A DNA stretch of 64,000 bases from Stieleria tagensis (GCF_024129865.1 NZ_JAMYFE010000018.1:113026-177025), one strand, 5' to 3'; counted from the stretch's first letter, positions 27,102 through 36,058 are shown. The notes: generated from the letters alone by a model not told the origin. Program-made: numbers and translations.

Positions 27102-28874
27102 ATGCGCCAACCACTGCGTCTGCTACTGCTGGTCTTGATCGCGTTCTCTTTCGGATCCTGTGGATCCGCGATCGCCCAGGAATCTTATCCCGATCATCCA
27201 GATTCGCTGCGGAAACCCGGTGTCCCCCAAGGCACCGTTGAATCGTTCACGTTTGCATCAAGCAAAGTCTTTCCTGGCACCGAGCGGGAATATTTTGTTT
27301 ACGTCCCCGACCAGTACAAAGCCGACCAGCCCGCTGCGCTGATGGTTTTTCAAGATGGACGCAACTATGTGCGTGAAAAAGGTGGCTGGCAAGTTCCGGT
27401 GGTGTTCGACAACTTGATCGCGTCTGGCGAAATGCCGGTCACGATCGCCGTCTGTGTGAATCCCGGTGTGGTTCCGGGCGGCGACGGTGCTCAAGACCGC
27501 TTCAACCGCAGTTTTGAATATGACACGCTCAGCGATCGGTACGCGACGTTTCTGATCGACGAACTATTGCCCGAAGTCAAAGCGAACTATGCGATCAGTG
27601 AGGACCCCAATCTGCATGGCATCGGCGGCAGCAGCAGCGGCGCGATCGCGGCGTTTGGGGTGGCTTGGCATCGTCCCGATCAGTTCCGCCGCGTCTTCAG
27701 CACCGTCGGCACATTCGTGGGGCTGCGTGGCGGGAACGAGTATCCGACCCTGATTCGCAAATGCGAACCCAAACCGTTGCGGGTCTTCTTGCAAGACGGT
27801 GAAAACGACTTGAATATTTACGGCGGCAGTTGGTGGAACGCAAACCTCACAATGTTGTCCGCACTGGAGTGGGCCGGATATCCGGTCCAACATGTTTGGG
27901 GGACCGGCGGCCACAACAGCAAGCACGGAACCGCCATCTTACCGGACGCCATGCGCTGGCTGTGGCAAGATTTTGACAAACCGATCACCGTCGACTTCTC
28001 CAGTCATCCAGAACTCAAAGACCGCTTGGTGGCCGGTGAGACGTGGCAGAGAATTAGCAGTGGACATCGCTACAACGAAGGCCCCGCGGTGGCTCCCAAC
28101 GGGGACGTGTACTTTATTGATGCCGGTGGCGGTGGCGAAATATTCAAGATCAGTGAGCCGACCTCTGAGACGCCCGTTGTGACCTCGTTTGCCAAAATCA
28201 AAGGCGGCAGCGGATTGATGTTCGACGCCGACGGCAATCTGTATTGCGCCGGAAACGAGCAGGCCACGCTGGTTCGGATCGATCCCAGCGGCAATCAAAC
28301 CACACTTGTGGAGGGATTGGGCTGCAATGACCTGGTCGTCGTCGACCACGGCATCTACTTCACCTGCCCACCGGAGAAAGCGATCTACTATGTCTCGCTC
28401 GCTGACAAGACGAACTATTCAGCCGTCAAAGTCGGTGAAGGTCCCACCAAACCCAACGGCATCATCGTTTCGCCAGACCGACGATTTCTGAACGTTGTCG
28501 ATTCCGAAGGGCATTACGTTTGGTCCTACCGAATTGAAACCGACGGCACGCTCTCCGCCGGCCAACCCTACGGCTACTTGCACCTTCCAGCCGATGAAAT
28601 TCTCAGTCGCGCCGATGGCACCACGATGACGGCGGACGGACAGTTAGTCGTGGCATCCCAATTAGGGCTGCAGATTTTTGACCAACCGGGTCGTGTGCAC
28701 GTGATCACCAGTCGACCGCCATCCACTGCCAAACTCACCAATTGCGTGTTTGCCGGTGACGATTTCAAGACTCTGTTTGTCACGATCGGCGGCGAAGTCT
28801 ATCGACGTAAAACCAACATGACCGGCATCGCACCTTGGCAACCCGCTGTCACAGCGCCTAAACCGCGGCTATAG
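27102..28874 (+). CDS. Secreted fusion: esterase D-like domain plus SMP-30/gluconolactonase propeller
   Basis: A 590-residue exported protein. A signal peptide covers about 1-26 (LLLLVLIAFSFGSCGSAIA). An esterase domain (enterochelin-esterase/EstD type, about 45-295) has the nucleophile elbow GGSSSG (Ser178) and a likely catalytic His near GGHNSKHG. A six-bladed SMP-30/gluconolactonase-like propeller (about 315-580) contains RYNEGPAVAPNGDVYF, ADGNLYCAGN and KPNGIIVSPD. It probably acts on carbohydrate esters and lactones outside the cytoplasm. The frame has a TTG at 27087; the ATG at 27102 is preferred. It follows sdhB by about 100 bases but is unlikely to be functionally linked. Confidence 0.85.
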   Translation: MRQPLRLLLLVLIAFSFGSCGSAIAQESYPDHPDSLRKPGVPQGTVESFTFASSKVFPGTEREYFVYVPDQYKADQPAALMVFQDGRNYVREKGGWQVPVVFDNLIASGEMPVTIAVCVNPGVVPGGDGAQDRFNRSFEYDTLSDRYATFLIDELLPEVKANYAISEDPNLHGIGGSSSGAIAAFGVAWHRPDQFRRVFSTVGTFVGLRGGNEYPTLIRKCEPKPLRVFLQDGENDLNIYGGSWWNANLTMLSALEWAGYPVQHVWGTGGHNSKHGTAILPDAMRWLWQDFDKPITVDFSSHPELKDRLVAGETWQRISSGHRYNEGPAVAPNGDVYFIDAGGGGEIFKISEPTSETPVVTSFAKIKGGSGLMFDADGNLYCAGNEQATLVRIDPSGNQTTLVEGLGCNDLVVVDHGIYFTCPPEKAIYYVSLADKTNYSAVKVGEGPTKPNGIIVSPDRRFLNVVDSEGHYVWSYRIETDGTLSAGQPYGYLHLPADEILSRADGTTMTADGQLVVASQLGLQIFDQPGRVHVITSRPPSTAKLTNCVFAGDDFKTLFVTIGGEVYRRKTNMTGIAPWQPAVTAPKPRL

Positions 28875-28924
28875 CGGTTCGTCTTTTCGCAAGCCATTGC
28901 GAACGATGTGGCTACAGAACGATT

Positions 28925-29038
28925 TCACAACCCGGTGACTCGCCGGGCAAAGATCAACAGTGAAACGATGGCGATCACAATCGCAGCGACCCAGAAGAGT
29001 TTTTCATGGGGAGAGTCTTTCCACTTGATACGACTCAT
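28925..29038 (-). CDS. Tiny single-pass membrane protein, 37 residues
   Basis: ATG at 29038, stop ending at 28925. The protein begins MSRIKWKDSPHEKLFW, has one hydrophobic helix (about residues 17-30, VAAIVIAIVSLLIF) and ends ARRVTGL. The charged start and the positive end after the helix look like a real inserted membrane peptide. A GAGGA ribosome-binding site (complement of 29047-29051) sits 8 bases before the ATG. I infer a genuine gene from this combination; no family is known to me. It is convergent with the esterase fusion gene. Confidence 0.6.
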   Translation of the reverse strand: MSRIKWKDSPHEKLFWVAAIVIAIVSLLIFARRVTGL

Positions 29039-29124
29039 CGATCTAGTCCTCAATGAATTCAATTTGCTCGATCGCCGATTCAGGCGACCCTCGACAAATT
29101 CATCCTACCCCGCCGGTCCGTTTC

Positions 29125-29241
29125 GAAGTTGCGCTTTTATCGCAACCCGACGCGTCAGCGAGGGATCTAGCCAGTTGACGGGATCCCTCGCTGACGCGGC
29201 GGGTTACCAAGAAACAATGCCTCACGCGAAAGCGCAACTTC
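29125..29241. repeat. Palindromic intergenic repeat, family A, copy 4
   Basis: A complete copy. Outer end gaagttgcgctttt starts at 29125 and its complement agcgcaacttc ends at 29241. Inner arms are 29146-29165 and 29184-29203, with one mismatch in 20 and an 18-base loop. The loop differs from copy 1 (tctagccagttgacggga), but matches the loop of the copy at 35972-36010. Confidence 0.85.
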
Positions 29242-29350
29242 AGACGAACCAGCAAATTGCCACTTCGATCTCTTCGCGTCGCGTCGCCGTCCCATCATCT
29301 CCCCACCGCCCGAGTTAACGCTTCAGCGTGCCAGACCCACTGCTCTCCAC

Positions 29351-30670
29351 TCATCCCAGACCCCGAACACGCTCCGGATCGTAAAACGGGATCACATACG
29401 GGCCTTCCGGAATGATCGCCAGCGTTTTCTCGGCACTCGTTGCAACACAGTTCGCGATCGTCTCTTCCAAGTCATCTACCGGTGTCACTCCCGTCAATTG
29501 GATCTGATCCGGCGGCAGGGATGAATACAGGTAAATCGATCCGGCCTCCATCGCCTTGATCTGCATCTGGGTTTGCCATTCATCAATCGCTGCATGCGAT
29601 TTGTCGCGGATCAAATCCATGAATCCGGCGACACCCTCTCGAATCAGTCGTTGCTGGGCCAACACGAATTCGTCTGATCCTAATCCTTCTTCACACTCTG
29701 AAACAATGATCAGATTGCCGCCGGGTTGAAGAGCACCAATTGCACCGACCATTCCCTTGATCGTTTGGTAATACGTTTTGTCCAACGGGTACCCCGCGGC
29801 GCTGGTCACGACCGTTTCAAATCGCTGATCAATACCGACACGGCAATACTGCTGAACGAATTCGACGGCTTGCGCGTGACTGTGTAGGATCTCGCCAAAG
29901 TTCACCATCGCCAGATTGCGATCTTCGTCGATCACAGTGTTCAGCGCTAACGCACCGCCCAAAAGTTTGACGATCTCCAATTGTTCTTCGTGCAACGGAT
30001 TTCCCGCCAAATTGCAATTGGACGCTTTGGCATCCGCCATGAATCGGCAATTGTGAAAGGTGGTGATCGTTTCCGCGTGCGCCAAACCGGGCGCGATCAC
30101 TTTGCGGCCTCCGGAATAACCGGCCATAAAGTGTGGTTCAACCAAACCGGTGGCAATGCGGATGTCGGCTTCCACGAAGCGGCGATCCAGTTTGACCACG
30201 GTGCCCCGAGTCGGCGTGACTCCCAACTCCACATGGTCCGCGTCGTTGCGGGCGTCGTGATTGACCACACGGACGTTTTCAATCACCCAGGGATCGCCAA
30301 CCAATTGCAATAGTTCGTCATCCAGGTTGGGTCGGTGCAATCCAGTGGCCACCAACACCGTGATGTTGCTAATTGAAATCCCTCCCTTGACCAGTGTTTC
30401 AATCATCGGTCTCAGAAAAAGCCCGTTGGGAACTGGACGGGTGATGTCACAAATCGCGATGCAAGCGATCGTCGATCCGCGTGCCAATTCCATCAACGAC
30501 GGCGAGACGTGGGACCCCAGTGCTGCAACGGGCGAACCAAGTGCCGCATGCACTGCCGCAATCGGATCGGTCAGCGTTGGCATGCTTGGTTTGCGAATCA
30601 CCGTGACATTGGCATCGCTGGGAATCGTGACCGGGATCTGGGAGCGACCATACAGTAGATGGGGTGTCAT
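29351..30670 (-). CDS. LarA-like nickel-pincer racemase (DUF2088 family)
   Basis: A 439-residue protein of the lactate racemase (LarA) family, which uses a nickel-pincer cofactor. Active-site residues equivalent to those of LarA are present in correct spacing: His112 (ATGLHRP), His180 and Lys190 (EPHFMAGYSGGRK) and His206 (TTFHN). The substrate may be lactate or another 2-hydroxy acid. No larB, larC or larE cofactor genes lie in the window. The ATG at 30670 overlaps the upstream secreted-protein stop by 4 bases (ATGA), so the two are translationally coupled although their roles look unrelated. Confidence 0.85.
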   Translation of the reverse strand: MTPHLLYGRSQIPVTIPSDANVTVIRKPSMPTLTDPIAAVHAALGSPVAALGSHVSPSLMELARGSTIACIAICDITRPVPNGLFLRPMIETLVKGGISISNITVLVATGLHRPNLDDELLQLVGDPWVIENVRVVNHDARNDADHVELGVTPTRGTVVKLDRRFVEADIRIATGLVEPHFMAGYSGGRKVIAPGLAHAETITTFHNCRFMADAKASNCNLAGNPLHEEQLEIVKLLGGALALNTVIDEDRNLAMVNFGEILHSHAQAVEFVQQYCRVGIDQRFETVVTSAAGYPLDKTYYQTIKGMVGAIGALQPGGNLIIVSECEEGLGSDEFVLAQQRLIREGVAGFMDLIRDKSHAAIDEWQTQMQIKAMEAGSIYLYSSLPPDQIQLTGVTPVDDLEETIANCVATSAEKTLAIIPEGPYVIPFYDPERVRGLG

Positions 30671-32406
30671 TTTACCCGCTCGGTTGCTCGACCAACGAGT
30701 GGTGTCACCGTGATGCGGTGAAACCGATACCGGCAATCGTAACTCCCCAAGAACAACGACTGTTCATTGGGCGTCTTCCAGTAGTCGCCCAATGACAACT
30801 GCTCGGGGCGTCCTTTCCAATCGGCGATCAGATGCCCATCAACCAGCATCCGCACCCGGTCGTGGTTGACCGTCACGATCACTTCGGACAGGCGGTCCTT
30901 CTGAAAAACGTCTCCTGTGAACGTCGTCTGATTGCCCACGTTTCGTCCATCGACATTTTCGATCGCGCTCAATCGAGACTCGCCTTGGCGATAGCTAAAC
31001 AGGCTGAGGAAACGATGCGAACCGCTGCGTCCGCCCACGATCAATCCATTGGGTTCATCGAGCGGTTGGACGATCAACGTCAACTGGTATTCCGACGCTG
31101 GTTGAAAGGGCAATTCCACCCTGGCACCGTATTGTTTAGGCGATGTCAGTTGGCCGTTGCTGGTCGTCCACTCCCCCACCGACCATGCCCGATCAACGTC
31201 CAACTTTGCCAACAAATCGATCGTTCCGGCTGGAAGTGGCGCAACAACACCTGCCACGGCGTCCTGCGATCGGTCCACCAAATCGATCGATCGGTCAAAC
31301 GGTTGAGGAACGGTTTGGTCGTCTTCACGAACCTGGAAGTAGCCCCACAGCTGTGTCGATTGACCATTTTCCAGTTCCACATCAACTCGGTAGCTGACCG
31401 GCGTCGGACGATCAAAACTGGCGAGTGAAACCGATGCGGATAGACTGGAATCATCCGGCTGCTGGACGTCGACCCAGGGTCCCGAGACGGCCGTCTGATA
31501 ACAAACCCGCATCGATTTCAATTTGGCATCATGCGGCCAGTCGAGCTTCAACGTGACGGTTTGACCGGGGCGCGGGATAGTTGGCTGTGGGATCGCTCGG
31601 AACTTTGAAAACAATGCGAATGCATCCTCTGATGGCTCGGATGTTTCAGGCTGCCAACCCATTTTGGCTTTCTGATCCCGGTCCAACCATGACTCGCTGA
31701 TCCAGCCCCGGTACTGTCCCAGACTCATCACTGACCCGTTTCCAGGTTCGGGATGAGGCAGGCCAACCGTGTGACCACAGCCTTCGTGATAGACCACACA
31801 ATCCGATCCGCGATACGGCACCCGCCAACCATCGGCACTCACCAAACCCCATCCCACGCCGCGATCGGCCAAGTACGTCGCTCTTGCGCCACCGGAAGTC
31901 GCGCCGGGAAAATGTTGGCCATCGTTGTAGTTCCCTTCGAAAACCAATTGTCCATTTTCAGGATGTAGGCGATAGAAATCGTCCAACGGCTTCCAATTGA
32001 TTTCGCTCAGGACCAACAGAATCGGAAACGCCGATGATTTTTCCGCAGCGAATTCCAATTCGCGATCGACCTGACCCAATGTGCGAAAGAAAATCCGGTT
32101 TGCATCCCCCTGCCGCAGCTGCGTGGTCGTTTGCGGCGATCGAAATGGTTGCGGATGAATGACGGTCTTCAGTTTCGATTGCCCTTGAAACTCGCGACCA
32201 TGAAATGCCGAAATCCGACTCGCGTAATATTCCAGTCGCTCTTTCCAGTCCGGCAACGCCTGACGGTCCGAAGGCACAAAATAGACCATCGTGACCTCAA
32301 TCTCGCTGGTATCGTGTGCCCCGTCCCAAGTGGTTGTCGCATTACAAACGCGATCAATTTGAAACAGCAACAGTAGGGCAAATAGGCAGGGCCAGGTACG
32401 CATCAC
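30667..32406 (-). CDS. Secreted metallopeptidase-like protein with C-terminal LamG-like domain
   Basis: A 579-residue exported protein with a signal peptide (about 1-22). The N-terminal domain (about 35-270) carries the zinc-type motif HEGCGHTVGLPH (207-218). It matches the metzincin HxxGxxH but has one extra residue between HE and the next His (HExxxH). A beta-sandwich region (about 280-370, with PISYRVDVELENG-like strands) follows, then a LamG-like domain (about 410-579, including MLVDGHLIADWKG). It probably acts on extracellular polymers, but peptidase activity is unproven because of the motif insertion. It is coupled to the downstream LarA-like gene. Confidence 0.7.
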   Translation of the reverse strand: MMRTWPCLFALLLLFQIDRVCNATTTWDGAHDTSEIEVTMVYFVPSDRQALPDWKERLEYYASRISAFHGREFQGQSKLKTVIHPQPFRSPQTTTQLRQGDANRIFFRTLGQVDRELEFAAEKSSAFPILLVLSEINWKPLDDFYRLHPENGQLVFEGNYNDGQHFPGATSGGARATYLADRGVGWGLVSADGWRVPYRGSDCVVYHEGCGHTVGLPHPEPGNGSVMSLGQYRGWISESWLDRDQKAKMGWQPETSEPSEDAFALFSKFRAIPQPTIPRPGQTVTLKLDWPHDAKLKSMRVCYQTAVSGPWVDVQQPDDSSLSASVSLASFDRPTPVSYRVDVELENGQSTQLWGYFQVREDDQTVPQPFDRSIDLVDRSQDAVAGVVAPLPAGTIDLLAKLDVDRAWSVGEWTTSNGQLTSPKQYGARVELPFQPASEYQLTLIVQPLDEPNGLIVGGRSGSHRFLSLFSYRQGESRLSAIENVDGRNVGNQTTFTGDVFQKDRLSEVIVTVNHDRVRMLVDGHLIADWKGRPEQLSLGDYWKTPNEQSLFLGSYDCRYRFHRITVTPLVGRATERVK

Positions 32407-32736
32407 AAAAGATCAAATGCAGCGGAAGGGTTCGTTGTCAACAGAAACGCCCACTGATTGTAATGTGTTACTGAATCCGACGCCCTACGACTGGTCGCGG
32501 CGAAACGTCGTCATTCGCTGGCCTCTGTGAGCCCGGTCCGGCAGCTTGAGGCGTTGTTTTATCCCAACCCGACGCGTGAGTTTTGAGGTTGTGCTTTTGA
32601 CAGCCTGGCACAAGGGCACTTGCATCATTGTGTCGCCCTCCGGACCAGTAGCGGCATTTCCTTCCGCATCCGGCGACTTACGCCGCCGGCAGCTATTTTG
32701 TCGCCCGCTGGGCTTAAAAAAGCGCGACTTCAAAGC
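32407..32736. repeat. Intergenic region with partial family-A and family-B repeats
   Basis: A truncated family-A piece (about 32546-32600: ttatcccaacccgacgcgtg then ttttgaggttgtgctttt) is joined to a family-B piece (about 32630-32735: ccggcgacttacgccgccgg, cgcccgctgggc, gcgacttcaaagc). The 82-codon frame at 32485-32733 (minus) is translated repeat and is not called. The 5' end of the region is the upstream region of the metallopeptidase-like gene. Confidence 0.65.
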
Positions 32737-35634
32737 CTATAGTTTGGGGACACCGTAGTGGTCACTTTGTTCCTGCAAGACATATCCTTGTCGGGCCCAG
32801 TTGGACAGGGCAATGGGACTGTTCGAATCATCGAATTCCAACTGTGAAACTCGATCGCGGAAACTATCTCTCGTGACCGATCCTGAACCACCAAGATGCG
32901 ATTCAAAATCCATCGGAGTGCGGCGCTGTACGATCTTGAATCCACTCTCAAGGTTCTCGTCCAGATGAATCAGATCACTCGAATTGGTTTGAACCGTTTG
33001 AAACCCTGGCTGGCAGGAAACCGCTAATCCGTGAGCATGAATCGTGCCGCGTTTGTAATTGGAATCACTGAAGATTGAAAACGCCGTGCCGGGAGCATTG
33101 AGTACCAGACAGCGACTGACATCAGCCCGCGAGATCCCGTCGGCTCCGTATTCGTTCTCCACAAACAGTGACTTGGCAGCCACGGATTCCGCCGCCTGAC
33201 CTTTATCAAAGACACATTCACTGAGCCGGTGATCGGAACCGATTTTGATATGAAAGCCTTGATTGATCGCGGTCACGGCCCCCGATTTCACGTCCGCATT
33301 GATAGGTTTTTCTCCGGCCCAATGCATTGTCCGCCATACCGATCCGGGAGCACCATAGTCGACGTGCTCGGGTTGTCCGTCGCCACAATAGCCATCAATG
33401 GTATTACGCTCGTAGCAGTTCAGCCAAACCCGTCCTCCAGCGGTTCGCATCATTGTTGCGTTGTTGCTCGCGGACGTCAGGTACTCACCGATCGAATCAA
33501 TCCGGCAGCCTTGGTTGGCAGAGGAAAGGTACTGATGGTGGCTGTAGATCGTTGCCGGGCTTTGGTCCAGATCCGGATAGCGAGAGGGATCGATGTGGCC
33601 ATTCATGTCCCAGACGTTTTCGCTTAAAACGCATCGCAGCGATTCAAAGGAAACAAAAATACCTGACGCTCGCCCGTTGCGCCCATTCACATTTCGATAC
33701 TTCGCCGTGCCATGAATTCGGTTCCTAGAAAAGACGACTTCGCTAGCTCGATCTGACGATTTGCCGGTGATGATGATGCCATCGGCGTGATGGCGGATAT
33801 CACAGTGGGTGAACAGCACCCGACACAGTTCGTCGCCAATTCGAATCCCCACTCGATCCGGTGCCTTAACGCCCAGAAACCGTGGATTGCTGCCACCGTT
33901 TGCTTCCGGTGGTACACGTTGCATGTCGACGATATCCAAGTCCGAAACGACGATGTACGCGGATCGGTCGGTGTGATTCACGGTGACCACGCGAGGCTTG
34001 GCACCTTCGCCGTAGGCGCCGTAGTAGAGCGGTTTGTCCCAAGAAATTCCGCCGCCAATGAACTGATCCGAATTGGGGAAAATCAATTGCTCGCGGAATG
34101 TGCTGCCTCGTTTGAGCAACACTCGAGCAAAGGTACCGACCGCTCCACGCGTTTTGTCGGCTGATCTCGGAATCAATTCATGGACCGCTTTCAGTGTTTT
34201 CTTCGCCGTCGCTGGGCTCAATCCGTCGTTGGCATCATCTCCATCGTTGGCGACATACAGATCACGATGACGGGAGAGTCCGTAGCGATCGATCGCCCAC
34301 TGTTCAGCGGATGCCAGTTCATCGCCGGTCAGAGGCCGATTCCACTGTGCAAAACACGCCAGATGGTCTCGCGTTGCATCACGGCCGTTGTATCCGGCCA
34401 ATAGCGATACCCCTGCACTTGGACGCACTCGATCCAAACGAATGGACGCCAGTGGTTCGCCGTTCAACCGCCAGTGCATCTTGCGGTCGGCATCCACGGA
34501 CTGCGTCAACAACACCACACTACCATCCGCGTAGACCCCTTCGATATACTCGTCTGGATGCTGAGAGATGGTGCGTCCCTTGGGGTCATACTCATTGACC
34601 GCGTTAAGCGGACGAAAGGCCTTGCCCATTTGCCGACAGACCCACATACGAGTGAATCCCGTTTCGGGCGATTGCTTACTTTTCAGCGTGAACACCCCTT
34701 CGTCACTAGAATTCCCACCGCCGCCGGCAAAGACCGCATTGCCATGAATCCCATACTCGCTCTCGCCAGCAAACCAGACCGGTCCACGCTCGACCGAATT
34801 GTCTTGCAGGTTTTCCGCGGGCGCGTCCAGTCCGGCAACTGCCGACCAACGACTCGGCCGCGATTGACCGCTCACCAGTGATGCTTCACTGTCGCCCTGG
34901 CAGTGGTTAGCATCTAAGAAGGAGACTAATGCATCAGCGCCAACCTCTGACCAGGGTTTGGCAACGACAGCCTCACTCTGCGATTGGACGTCAAAACTGT
35001 AGGTCCCGGAACCATTCAATAACGATCGATTGACGATTTCGTGCGTGCCTTTGGCGACGATTGAATTGCCGTTGCCGTCAGCCGCCAATGGGTTGGTCCA
35101 GCGCACATAGACCTTTTGTCCACGTTGAATACGGTGTTCGGGATCAATGTACCAATCCAACACCCAGCGAATGTTTTTCGGATCGGTGTCGTGCAAACGG
35201 CAATGAACCGGATGCAAATGCGCAGAGATCTCGGTCCTGCCGACGACGACTCGCAATTCTTGACCGGTCCACTGCGGCTGAGAGTAGTTCGCTGGCACTG
35301 AGCGAAAGCGAAAGACCAGCGAGAGCGCTAGCCCGTTGTGGATCACCGCACTCTCCTGATCCCATGTCGGTTCTTGCTCGGCCGGCAACAGTTCCAAGTT
35401 CAGATCAGACGGTTCAGCCGCGGATTGTCGTGGTGCTGTTTGCACTGCTGCGGTGATCTGCGTCGAGGCTTGCGCCGGGGTTGCAATCGCATCGCCGGAC
35501 GGTTGCGATTTTCCGATCGCGCCATCGTCGGCAAACAGGAAACCAGACCGCAGTGACAGAAACGCCACGACGATCAACGACAGGGCGACCAACATCGCAA
35601 CCAGTATCGACACGTTGCGGTACGAGAATTTCAT
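32737..35634 (-). CDS. Large secreted protein with LamG-like and right-handed beta-helix domains
   Basis: A 965-residue exported protein. It starts with a membrane-anchor or signal segment (about 8-33, VSILVAMLVALSLIVVAFLS). A beta-rich region comes first. A LamG-like domain (about 290-450) ends in a typical WNRPLTGDELASAEQWAIDR helix. A parallel beta-helix region (about 455-920) opens with LYVANDGDDANDGLSPATAKKT, typical of pectate-lyase-like or epimerase-like helices. It probably binds or modifies extracellular polysaccharide. The ATG at 35634 is used; the frame runs to 35787 through sequence without protein character. It faces the polysaccharide locus across a repeat cluster. Confidence 0.75.
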   Translation of the reverse strand: MKFSYRNVSILVAMLVALSLIVVAFLSLRSGFLFADDGAIGKSQPSGDAIATPAQASTQITAAVQTAPRQSAAEPSDLNLELLPAEQEPTWDQESAVIHNGLALSLVFRFRSVPANYSQPQWTGQELRVVVGRTEISAHLHPVHCRLHDTDPKNIRWVLDWYIDPEHRIQRGQKVYVRWTNPLAADGNGNSIVAKGTHEIVNRSLLNGSGTYSFDVQSQSEAVVAKPWSEVGADALVSFLDANHCQGDSEASLVSGQSRPSRWSAVAGLDAPAENLQDNSVERGPVWFAGESEYGIHGNAVFAGGGGNSSDEGVFTLKSKQSPETGFTRMWVCRQMGKAFRPLNAVNEYDPKGRTISQHPDEYIEGVYADGSVVLLTQSVDADRKMHWRLNGEPLASIRLDRVRPSAGVSLLAGYNGRDATRDHLACFAQWNRPLTGDELASAEQWAIDRYGLSRHRDLYVANDGDDANDGLSPATAKKTLKAVHELIPRSADKTRGAVGTFARVLLKRGSTFREQLIFPNSDQFIGGGISWDKPLYYGAYGEGAKPRVVTVNHTDRSAYIVVSDLDIVDMQRVPPEANGGSNPRFLGVKAPDRVGIRIGDELCRVLFTHCDIRHHADGIIITGKSSDRASEVVFSRNRIHGTAKYRNVNGRNGRASGIFVSFESLRCVLSENVWDMNGHIDPSRYPDLDQSPATIYSHHQYLSSANQGCRIDSIGEYLTSASNNATMMRTAGGRVWLNCYERNTIDGYCGDGQPEHVDYGAPGSVWRTMHWAGEKPINADVKSGAVTAINQGFHIKIGSDHRLSECVFDKGQAAESVAAKSLFVENEYGADGISRADVSRCLVLNAPGTAFSIFSDSNYKRGTIHAHGLAVSCQPGFQTVQTNSSDLIHLDENLESGFKIVQRRTPMDFESHLGGSGSVTRDSFRDRVSQLEFDDSNSPIALSNWARQGYVLQEQSDHYGVPKL

Positions 35635-35741
35635 GATGTGATTGGGATTGGATGAAGTAAAGGCCAGGCGGTCGTTCGCACCGTGCAACAATGCACCGAG
35701 CGAGCGACAGCCTGGCCTGGAGTGATTCGTTTCCTTGGATG

Positions 35742-36058
35742 GTAACCCGACGCGTGAGTTTTGAAGTTGCCCTTTCGCCTGAGTCATTGTTTTTTGGTAA
35801 CCCGACGCGTCACTTCAACGGCGCTGGTGTGGAGGATTTATCCGACTCGGGTGAGGGTTTTCTGCGAAGAATCAGGCCGGTCGGATAAATCCTCCACACC
35901 AACTAGCGACCGGCTAATTAAATCAACAGCCCGGTCGGGTTACCATAAAAGCGCAACTTCAAAACGCGTGGGCGAGGGATCTAGCCGGTTGACGGGATCC
36001 CTCGCTGACGCTTCGGGTTACCAAAAAACCAATGCCTAACGCGAAAATGCAACTTCGA
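35742..36058. repeat. Palindromic intergenic repeat, family A, compound copy 6
   Basis: Left piece: taacccgacgcgtgagtttt at about 35742, then a second taacccgacgcgtcact at about 35799. The interrupted right piece is cggtcgggttaccataaaag then cgcaacttc at about 35932-35959. A further nearly complete unit follows, with gcgagggatctagccggttg (about 35970) and tccctcgctgacgcttcggg (about 35998-36017), ending gcaacttcg at 36058. So several copies are nested or tandem, and one is split by the 22-bp inverted repeat. Confidence 0.75.
35825..35901. repeat. Perfect 22-bp inverted repeat with 33-base loop
   Basis: The left arm at 35825-35846 (begins tggtgtggaggat) is exactly complementary to the right arm at 35880-35901 (ends atcctccacacca). 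The 33-base loop (35847-35879) contains gggtgagggttttctgcg. The element interrupts a family-A repeat, so it looks like a later insertion of a different palindromic unit. No coding capacity. Confidence 0.85.

Larger units (their letters stand above)
28875..29350. other. Intergenic region with small membrane gene and family-A repeat
   Basis: This 476-base stretch holds a 37-codon gene on the minus strand (28925-29038) and a family-A palindromic repeat (29125-29241). Open frames on the plus strand here are shadows of these. The rest (29242-29350) shows nothing recognisable. Confidence 0.7.

Noticed and set aside
28908..29318. 136-codon plus-strand frame
   Set aside because: It covers the small membrane gene on the other strand and a family-A repeat; TRRVSEG-type peptide from the repeat.
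32485..32733. 82-codon minus-strand frame
   Set aside because: Entirely within family-A and family-B repeat pieces.
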